64,000 nt of DNA from Hymenoscyphus infarciens (lineage: Eukaryota > Ascomycota > Leotiomycetes > Helotiales > Helotiaceae), in assembly GCA_001414345.1 (NCBI GenBank), contig LLCB01000161.1, forward strand, positions 1 through 64,000, read 5' to 3'. The notes under the pieces were generated by a model. That model worked only from the letters and a program-made list of their open reading frames with translations. It made no database searches and was not told the DNA's origin. A program made the translations under genes and the position numbers. Positions 55,791-64,000 of this stretch are shown here, in pieces. The stretch's first letter is position 1; each line of letters opens with the position of its first letter.

Positions 55791-57096
55791 AAGAGAGAAT
55801 TAAGTAGAGTTGGTTATATAGGTTATTAAGAAGTATAATATAAGGTATAAAGTAGGCTGGTTTATAACTAATAACGTACTAAATAATAACATCTATCTAG
55901 ATATTATTATTAAGAGGTTCTTACTTTATCTTACTCTTAAATAATAAAAAGCACGACGTTTATAATACCTTAGATATGTTATAAATCTCGAGGTAAAAGC
56001 CTTTCTTTATAGAGCTAAGTTTAATACTTTTAAGGTAGAAAGTAATAGTATTAGATTAAATTCTGATTTAATTAAGAAGCTAAATACCTAGCGAAAGCGT
56101 GGCTCTGTTAGTAAGCTCTATAATATCGTCTATTATATTATAGGATTATCTTAATAGTACTAATAATTCTAAGCTATAGAGAACGATTCTATAGCTTTTA
56201 AGAAGTCTTACGATTACTTATAATTAGTAGGAGATAATACTACTTAGTAGAATTCCTTCTATTTTATAATCTAGCACGTCTTATAAATATAGAGCTAAAT
56301 TAACTTATTTTACTTATATAACTCTAGTACTATTTATAGAAGTAATTATAAGGTAAAAGCTACTTAAGCTAAATAATAATAAGATGATTATAACGCTTAA
56401 TTATCTTACGATATTCTTACTCTTAGTAATTAGAATGCTCTTAAAGAAGTTATATAAATTCTAAAGCCTTTTTATAACTATATAATATATATATAGAGTA
56501 CTAAATAGTCTACTAATTAAGGTATAGCTTCTAATTATCTTATTATCTTAAATAGATTAGTAGAGTATATATATAATATATAAGACGAATTTAAGATATA
56601 AGATAATAAAGATTATATCTACTAGTATTCTAATAATTACTAGACGAAGATTAATAAATACTTTCTTAAGACTAAGAATACTCTAGTATATTATATCTTA
56701 ATTATAATTACTTTTAAGATAAAGTTTAAGTAGTTTTAATATAAGTAGAGGGATATAAGTTAGTAGAAAGATATAAACTGTCTAGATTTATAGGTATTAT
56801 AAGCTAATAGATATATTAGAGAGGTTTAGATAGAATATAAGAATCTTGTGATATTTTAAGATAATAATACTAGAGGTAAAAGAGCTTAGTTATTAGACGA
56901 CTTTAAGAGAGATATAGATATAGTTATAATATACGACTCTATAGAGAATAATTCTCTTAATATATAGTTCTACTAAAAGCCTTTCTACCTTAATATATAC
57001 GAAAGTTTACTTTAATACTAGTATTATATACTTAAGTTAAAAGCTCTATATCGCCTTACTTAATTAGGATTAGATATAGCCTTAATTCCTATAATA

Positions 57097-57101
57097 AGTA
57101 G
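57097..57101. repeat. left target-site duplication of the Gypsy element
   Basis: AGTAG immediately before the left LTR; the same five bases follow the right LTR at 62902-62906. Five bases is the usual Ty3/Gypsy duplication length. Confidence 0.8.
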
Positions 57102-57292
57102 TGTAATAGCTCTCTATAAATATACAAAGAGAGTGCTTATAGAATAGTACCTGGTATTAAGGAAAACTAAACTAAAGAGAAAAGCGAAGAGTATAAGCAC
57201 TCTGGCTTTATTTATATATATTAAGCGAAGCCTTAGTAAAGCCTTAAGCTAACCTGGTTACGTAAGTGACGTATGTAACTAGGACTGTTATA
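57102..57292 (-). repeat. left LTR (3' LTR in element orientation), 191 bp
   Basis: Begins tgtaatagctctctataaat and ends ggactgttata on the plus strand. It pairs with 62711-62901 over its full length; the differences I can see are all C/T or G/A. On the element strand, a purine-rich tract (gaagagagagtagta) precedes it, a plausible polypurine primer. Confidence 0.85.
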
Positions 57293-60200
57293 CTACTCTC
57301 TCTTCAAAAGAGCCTCTTATAACTAAGCGGCTTTGTCCTCTTTTAATATAGGAGTATTAAGCTCTAGCTCGCTATAATCCTCTCTCCTAGCCTTGTATGC
57401 TGTTTTCTATAGTAGAAGAGCTTCTAGAGAACTAGCTAATTTTAGCTTCTCTAAATAGAACCTCTCTACTAGTTATAGCGTGTATATTAGGTATTAAGTT
57501 AGATACTAATTAAGGTCTTTATTATAGCCTTTCTACTTGATTTAGTAATAGAGAGACTATTATCTCTTCTTACTAGCTAGTATTTCTTTAACCTTCTATT
57601 CTTCTTCTTCGTTTATAATAATTAGTAGAGGTAGTATAACTACCTATTCTAGTAAGAGGTTATCTACAGCCTTATATAACTTCTTAAGAGTAAAGATAGA
57701 GTAAACTTTAATAAAAGCCAGTAGTTATAATCAGAAAGTAGAACCTACTTCCTTAAGAATCTTAAAAAGGCTAGCTATCTAGTAGTCTAGCTTTTAGCTT
57801 AGTCGTTAAGTTACCTAGTCCTTTATTATAATAAAGACTATATCTTCTACTCTAAAATCAACGTCTTATTTATATTTATTTATATCTTGTTCTTTCTTCT
57901 ATTAAGCTTTTAATATATTTACTTAGCCGATATCTAGAACCTCTTAGATTGTCTTTATAACTACTATAGCTTCTTCTTATAATAGCTATTCTTTTATATT
58001 AGCTAGTTCTAGTGTTTGCTAGTTAAACGAGGTTCTTAGTATATATCTCTTTTATAACTTAAAAGGCAATATTCTAATAGTACTATAAAATAGTACTAAC
58101 TATATATAGTCTATTATTAGAAGAATCTTAGACTAATTAGTATAATAATAATCGATATATAGCTATAAGTACTAATCAAGGTATTAATTTATAATCTCGG
58201 TCTAGCTATCTATTTAAGCGTAGTTTATAGTTAAAAGTCGAAGCCGAATACCTAGGATTTAAGTAAACTCTCTTTAGAACACGGCGATAAAGTAAGGGCC
58301 TCTATCTAATATTATACTTTCTAGAATTCTATAATATTATAGAATATATTTAATATATAACCTTACTATCTATTTAAAAGTAATATTCTTATAATAGAGT
58401 ATCGAAATAGACTATTTAAATAAGTAGTCTATTATTATAAATACGTTATTATAACTATACTTATTAACTAGAAAGGACTTAAAATCTATAGCTATATATT
58501 ACTATATACGTAGTAGTACTAGGAGTAGGTATAGATAGCTAGGTATTTTATCTTAAAGAACGTCCGCTCTTCTATAATTATAATAGTTTTATACGTATCT
58601 TATAATATTAGCTTTTATATTTTACTAGATATATCTTAAATATAGAATCTAATAGGTCTTATCTCTCTCTAGATAAGCTAAAAGTATCTAATTATAAGTC
58701 TTATAAATTAGGTCTATTCTTAGTATATCTATGTCTAGTACTACTAAGTAGTTTTAGTAAAGTAAAAGGCCTTCTTCTAAAGTATATAAGGAATTAGTAT
58801 TAGTTTTAGCTTATGCTTATATAGCTTAAAGTATTATAGTATTCTTATTTACTTAGTAGATTCGTTCTAAAAGTATAAATAATTCTTAGAAGTAGTTATT
58901 ATTAACCGAAGCTAGTATAATCGAGCTTATTTTAACTCCTAGGTCTTTAAGCGCTTCTATATCGACTTATTCCTTTGTTAAGAGTATATAAGTTTAGTAC
59001 TACTCTTTAAGTTCCTTCTATAAGTATATCTTATTTACTTTATAAGTTAAAGTATCTATCTTACTATTCTTACGCTCTAAATAGAATATAATAATAAAAT
59101 AGTACTTAGCTAAGGCTTTAGCCTACCTTGCTTAATAGGTAGTAAGTTACTTTATAGTTATAAAGTACTTAAGCGTCTTATGATTAGTATAAATATAGAT
59201 TTTCAAATAAGTACTTTATAGTTCTAGTCTCTATTCTATAAGTAAGCGTATAATAGTAAGTAGCTCTTTATTATATATTTCGTAGTTATACTCGACTAGA
59301 GACATAGTCTTACTAAAGTAGGCTATAAAGTACTATTCTCTATTAGCTTATTATTATTATAATACTCTAGTAATGATTCTATCTAAAGTATCTATCTCAA
59401 TTATAGTAGAGAGATTAAGAGAGTAGTAGTAGAGGATTAGTATAGAAGTAAGTACTACCTTTAAGTCTTTAAACGCTTCTTAGTACTCCTTATTAAAATT
59501 AAAAGGTACATTATTCTATGTTAGGTATACTAAGGGCTTTATAATTATACTATAGTTCTAGATAAACCTTTAATAGAAGTTATAGAAACTAAGGAAGCTT
59601 TAAACGCCTTTTACTATCTCTAGAGCTTACTATTTCTATACTATCAAAACCTTTTTAAGGTCTACTTTAATACTATTAGTACTAATAATAAACCTAAAGT
59701 ATTTCATCTTTTTAATATTAAACTTATACTTCTTAATATTAACCTATAACCTAGTATTCTTAAGATATTAAAGGACTTTTTATATATACTCTTTATATTT
59801 AAGAACGTTTAATAAGTAGATGAGGATATTATCTAAGTAGATAGAGTAGAAGTTATCTAAATAGTCGAATAAGATATTATTTATATAGTACTAGTAGGTA
59901 GATAGGCTATTTATTAGACTAAATAGTAAGACCTTATACTTATACGTTCTATAGTAGGTATAAAAAGTAGTTAATTCCTTAGCGTCTAGATCTATTTATA
60001 TATAGTAGAAGGCTTATTAGATATCTAGCTTAGTAAAAATACAAGCTTAACTAATATATATAAGCGTTTTATTAATTAGAGATAATAGATAGTAGTCTTT
60101 TTAAGTAAGATTATTAAGTTTTTAGAAGTTAATATAAAAACGTAGCTTTCTATCTACTTTCTTTATAAATAGAATAGAAGCAGTAAAAGAGGACTAGCTA

Positions 60201-62710
60201 TATTTAATAAACTCTTTATAGAGATTCTCTAAAATATATTCCTTTATAGCTAATAACTCTTTTATAAATATCTTATATAAAGGGGAATATCTAAGAGTAT
60301 TTAGACCTTTAAGATTAATCTTATAGTTATAGTATTAGTAAGGTAGGAGAGTATCTAAGGTAGCCTTAGAAAATACCTCTTCAAAGTCTTAATACTTATT
60401 AGAAAGAGCGATATTAGAGGCTATATCTAGTTCTCAATTAGCTATAATAGTATTAATTTTATATATACTTATAGTAAATATCTTACTATCCTCTTAGAGT
60501 AAGTAATAATATATTCCTATAGCTAAAATAGCTAAAATATTAATAATAGAGTCTAACTTCTTTAAGATAAAGGGTTTCTAACAGTATACTAGGGTAAGTA
60601 CCTTCTTTATAACGCCTTTAAGTTCTTTCTTTATAACCTAGTATTTTACTTATATCAAGGACTTATAGCCTCCTCTACTACGTATAGTTAGAGTATAACT
60701 AGCTAGGGTTATAGTATTAATTTTAAGGTAATCTATAAGCTTTAAGAGCCTTCTACTTTATTAGCGCTGTTCGTCTATTTCTATAGCTTAGTTATAAGTA
60801 TTAGCTTTATCCTAGTAAAAGGGTATAGAGTCTTTTAGTTATATAGCGTCTTAAGAGAGAGAAGTTAGCTATTAAGTAGAGAAGTAAGACTTAAGATTAT
60901 TAGACTAGAGTAGTTTCTAATAAGTTATGTTAATATTAATATAAAAGTACTTAAAAAACCTCTAGCTAAGAATAATATCGTATAAACCTAAGTCTAAGAG
61001 GATAAATAATATATTAAAGAATTTATAGCTATCTAAGATATAATTTAAAAGGAGATAGTATATAGCTTTACCTTTAATTTCTCTATTATATTTATAAATC
61101 TTAATAAAAGTAGGAAGTCTTTTAGTCTTTAAACTATAGAACTTTATAAAGTTATAACTAAGTTATATATTTATAAAAGAAAAGGTATTTACTCTAAAGT
61201 TACTAAGAGTAGTAGCTTATATACTAAATCTATTAATAGTTATTATACTAGGTAAAGTAAACGCTTTTCTACTAATTAATAACTATAGATTAATCTTAAA
61301 GAGATTAATCTTATATTTACCTAAGAAGGAGTCTTCTCTTAAGCTTCTTCGTTTCTTAACTCTAAGCTAGTATCTTTTCCTTTAAGCTCTTTAAAGTTAA
61401 CTTTATATATCCTTAGCTTTAGATAATCCTTAATATAATAACTAAGCTTACTATAGTTAAAGCACTTATCTAATAGTCCTAGAGTTAAGCGGTTATTTAT
61501 AGTAAGAGCGTTAAGACGTCTAAAAGAGATAAAGGGAGCTATAAAGGAAGAAGAGCTAGTAAGCGTAGGAGTAGGCGTATATAAGTTTAAAGTAGAAGGA
61601 AAGTTTATTACTTATACTCTTTAAGAAGTAAGATTTTAAAGATTACTATTAATACTACTTATAAGATTATAAAAGGAGTTTATATCTCCTTTAGCTTAGA
61701 ACTTAGTAATAATAAGAGATTAGCATAGTATAGAGGTTAACTTATTCTATAAGTCTTTTACCTAGTCTTATAGAAGAACTTCGGCTTTATTTATAAGTCG
61801 TTAGAACTTAGTATAGAAGTTATAGAAAGTTTCTATCTTTAATATAATAAGGTCTTAATATTAGATATAAGCTTCTTAGTATAAGTAAGAGCTAATAGTA
61901 ATGTTTTAAAAGTAAGTTAATATCTCTTTATAGCTACTAAACTAGTTAATAATATTAAACTTATATCTTAGGTAAATATAGTTTTAGGCTCTTCTAGAAG
62001 TATAGTAGAAAATCAAATTTATTCTTACTTCCTTAGACTTAAAGTAGTTAGTATTAATAGATAACTTTGCTATGATTTTAGTTTCTTAGGTTATATAAGT
62101 AAATTCGTCTTTTATAGTAAATTAGCGAGGATTAGCTATTCTACTTATCTTCTTAGATAATAGAACTATAAAAGAGGAATAAGTTATATTAAGAGTTTAT
62201 AGCTAAATAGAGGTATATTAATAAGAAGTACTAGCTATGTTTAAAGCATTTACTTTAAGTTTATAAACTTTACTTATTAATAAGGTTATTACTTTAAGAA
62301 TTTATTATAGAGTAGAGTTAGATAGAGGTAGTTTAGAGATCCTATACTATAAGGAACTAGTAGTTGCCTTAGTAGAAGGAGGTAGTAGTAGTATAGTAAT
62401 AGCTAGTATATATATTTTTTTAAGTCGAGTTCTTAAGCTAGATTAAGATACGACGTTAATAGAAGAGAGAAGAGGGATTAGCTCTACTAACTTTAAAGTA
62501 GGATAGAATAGTTCTTAGGTTAATAGGTTACCTTTAAAAGACTCGACGTAGCTAATAGAAGAACACTAGACCTTACTACTTAATATAAATAGGTTAGGCT
62601 TTATAGAAGAAGAAGGTGAATTTAGTAGATTTAATATAAGTAAATATATATATTATTATTAGGATATTAGTAAAAGCCTTCCTAGGTAAAGAGAGAGAGT
62701 TTAGTTTTAG

Positions 62711-62901
62711 TATAACAGCCCTCTATAAATATATAAAGAGAGTGCTTATAGAATAGTACCTAGTATTAAGGAAAACTAAACTAAAGAGAAAAGCGAAGAG
62801 TATAAGCACTCTAGTTTTATTTATATATATTAAGCAAAGCCTTAGCAAAGCCTCGGGCCAACCTGGTCACGTGAGTGACGTATGTGACTAGGACTGTCAT
62901 A
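62711..62901 (-). repeat. right LTR (5' LTR in element orientation), 191 bp
   Basis: Begins tataacagccctctataaat and ends ggactgtcata on the plus strand, identical in length to the left LTR. It retains more C and G (for example tcgggccaacctggtcacgt) than the left copy. Followed by the AGTAG target duplication. Confidence 0.85.
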
Positions 62902-62906
62902 AGTAG

Positions 62907-63470
62907 TGATTATAAGAGAGTATTCTCTTAAGCTAAACTACTTATTATAAGGTAAAGAAATCGCTTTTAATCTAATATAATAGAGGTAACTTAGTACCTT
63001 TAAACGTAGATTATTATAGACTAAAAGTTATAAGAGAAGTAGAGAGAAAAGGACTTAGAAGATAAGTAGTAGAAGAAAGAGAATTAGGTTATTACTAATC
63101 TACTAGGATAATACTATAATTTAGATATAATATCTCGTCTTTTAGTAGCTTTAATAATATTATTATTTTTGATACTTCTTAAATTAGTTTATAATATTAG
63201 TACTTTTTATTACTTTTTACTTATTTTAATGTTTTTTACTTATACTTCCTATTCTATTCTATTCTCTCTAGCACCTCTTCTTACCTAGCTCTCTCTTTTA
63301 GTCTTTCTTACCTCTTCTATCTAAATTTAGTATCTCTTCTACCTAATTCAGCCTAGTCTATAAGTGAAATTAGCCTATCCTCTCCTTTCCTAATAGAGAG
63401 GGGTAGCCTATCCTCTTTAGAGTACTAGGCTAACTAAGGCGGGGAAAGCTAAAACACTAGCGTTAGCTAT
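62907..63470 (+). pseudogene. hAT-family transposase relic, 3' end of the interrupted gene
   Basis: If the Gypsy element and one AGTAG copy are discounted, the frame runs straight on from 57101: the Ser codon split there continues with SDYKRVFS, a stop, AKLLII and RNRF, the conserved hATC dimerisation motif (normally with Cys-Glu after the Asp). Reading continues to about 63090 (REKDLEDK and stops). From there to about 63470 is non-coding, probably the 3' end of the hAT element; I could not find its terminal inverted repeat. Confidence 0.7.
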
Positions 63471-63631
63471 ATAAATAATAAGATCTAGTTATTTTAGAGT
63501 AGTCTTTAACTTAATTAGTTTATTTATAAGTAGATAAAGGAAAAACATAAGAGTATTTATAGTAAAATCACTCTTAATAAGCTTTATCTTAGCGCTTTTA
63601 AGTATAGCTCTATACGTCTTACCTATAAGTC

Positions 63632-64000
63632 TATAACGGCACGAAATATATATAACTATAGTAGAGGCATATAGAAGTGCGTATAGCAGAATGACGTATA
63701 TAGATACTAGGCTCTGATATAGAAGAAAAGGCTAAACTAGCCTTTTCTAACTCTAGAAGAGTAGGCTGCTATATATAAGAGGTTTCGGATAATACAAAAG
63801 AGGTACGAAACCGAACAACGATATACGTCGGCTAATACAAAAGCCCGAACCCTACGAAGTACGTCTGAAAGTCCGGACGTACGTAACCTTCCTAAATTAG
63901 ATAATATAAAACAACAACTACTGAAACACGGTATATACTATGTAATCTCGGCTATATAAGACGGCATACTATTACAAAGTCTCTTTACTAGTATATTAAC
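63632..64000 (+). repeat. LTR-like sequence, less mutated, cut by the window end
   Basis: Starts tataacggcacgaaatatat and continues with gtagaggcatatagaagtgc. It matches 5312 onward in the same order with C/T and G/A differences. GC content rises here (ccgaacaacg, gtccggacgtacgtaacc), so this copy is less affected by RIP or is younger. The element body would lie beyond the window. Confidence 0.5.

Larger units (their letters stand above)
54480..57101 (+). pseudogene. hAT-family transposase relic, 5' part
   Basis: Plus-strand reading with stops shows hAT landmarks in order. There is GWFITNN plus a few residues on (about 55855), then KARRL, stop, YLRYVINLEVKAFLY (about 55948-56010; the conserved catalytic-domain motif with His-to-Tyr type changes), KRGSVSKLYNIVYYI (about 56095), then STN, stop, GIASNYLIILNRLVEYIYNI (about 56515-56590) and INKYFLKTKNTLVYYILIIT (about 56650). 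The C-terminal hATC dimerisation motif begins IPIIS at 57085. The reading frame stays largely constant across more than 1 kb despite many stops, so decay was by substitution, not indels. The rest of hATC lies beyond the Gypsy insertion, from 62907. The N-terminal zinc-finger region (about 54,500-54,700) is only tentatively visible. Confidence 0.7.
57102..62901 (-). mobile_element. complete but RIP-inactivated Ty3/Gypsy LTR retrotransposon
   Basis: 5.8 kb between two 191 bp LTRs. Coding orientation is minus: from the right LTR inward come a Gag zinc knuckle, then polymerase. The knuckle at 61464-61423 keeps the CX2CX4HX4C spacing, but three of its four ligands are now Tyr. The reverse transcriptase active site is at 59839-59828 with an Asn replacing the second Asp of the YLDD box, followed by KKYKFNIKKMKYFRFII and a YRRF-like connection segment. 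Gag, reverse transcriptase and later regions all carry scattered TAA/TAG codons, so no product is possible. The element sits inside the hAT relic. Reverse transcriptase before integrase order is inferred from length; I could not confirm integrase motifs by eye. Confidence 0.85.
52300..64000. repeat. AT-rich block of nested, RIP-mutated transposons, running off the window
   Basis: More than 11 kb with no open gene. It consists of transposon relics: an inverted-repeat element at 52.4-53.0 kb, an unassigned relic at about 53.3-53.9 kb, a hAT transposase at 54.5-63.1 kb interrupted by a Ty3/Gypsy element, and an LTR-like sequence at the end. Stops such as TAA and TAG fall where family consensus expects CAA, CAG or TGG, the mark of RIP. 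Confidence 0.85.

Noticed and set aside
1..64000. CRISPR arrays, tRNA or rRNA genes, bacterial promoters
   Set aside because: No regular short direct repeats with unique spacers, no cloverleaf-compatible A/B boxes with a GGTTCGAATC-type loop, and no rRNA signature recognised. The genome is eukaryotic.

Overview
This looks like a chromosome segment from a filamentous ascomycete (Pezizomycotina; the proteins read most like Leotiomycetes, but I cannot fix the genus). Genes carry many 50-80 nt introns with GTRNGT donors, CTRAY branch points and YAG acceptors. Gene-bearing DNA of balanced composition alternates sharply with AT-rich blocks (about 5.15-10.05 kb and 52.3-63.6 kb). Those blocks hold no open genes, and their transposon relics carry transition mutations of the type made by repeat-induced point mutation (RIP).

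Layout. 0.9-5.0 kb: a small mitochondrial-type membrane protein (-), a RAMP4/Ysy6-like ER protein (+) and a basic, nucleolar-looking protein (-). 5-10 kb: AT-rich repeat block with old LTR-like repeats and a foldback element. 10.2-23.7 kb: RCC1 (+), AP-3 delta (-) and EMC2 (+), then a proline-rich/coiled-coil protein with a ubiquitin-like domain (+). AP-3 delta and EMC2 are divergent, and their shared promoter is split by a 1.3 kb palindromic transposable element with a 9-10 bp target duplication. 23.7-27 kb: gene-free, with a poly(A)-tailed insertion flanked by a 13 bp duplication. 27-34.5 kb: GEN1/Yen1 nuclease (-) head-to-head with the dynactin actin-related protein Arp10 (+), then mitochondrial seryl-tRNA synthetase (+) with an unusual acidic C-terminal extension. 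34.7-37.2 kb: two damaged genes, a dehydrogenase/reductase broken by a 17 bp tandem duplication and a transcription-factor relic. 37.5-43.7 kb: a 2,048-residue repeat-containing coiled-coil protein (-). 45.2-50.4 kb: an Irc20/SHPRH-type SNF2-RING protein (+). 51.2-52 kb: a gene relic with stop codons (-). 52.3-64 kb: AT-rich block with a hAT transposase relic (+) interrupted by a complete but mutated Ty3/Gypsy element (-) with intact-length LTRs and a 5 bp target duplication.

The intact genes are mostly housekeeping: trafficking (AP-3, dynactin), ER membrane insertion (EMC2, RAMP4), nuclear transport and genome stability (RCC1, GEN1, Irc20) and mitochondrial translation. I see no operon-like pathway, secondary-metabolite cluster, CRISPR, tRNA or rRNA gene. 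The best leads are the palindromic element in the AP-3/EMC2 promoter, the nested transposons, and the gene decay at the RIP-block edges. Exon junctions were deduced by reading splice signals and frame, not by alignment.
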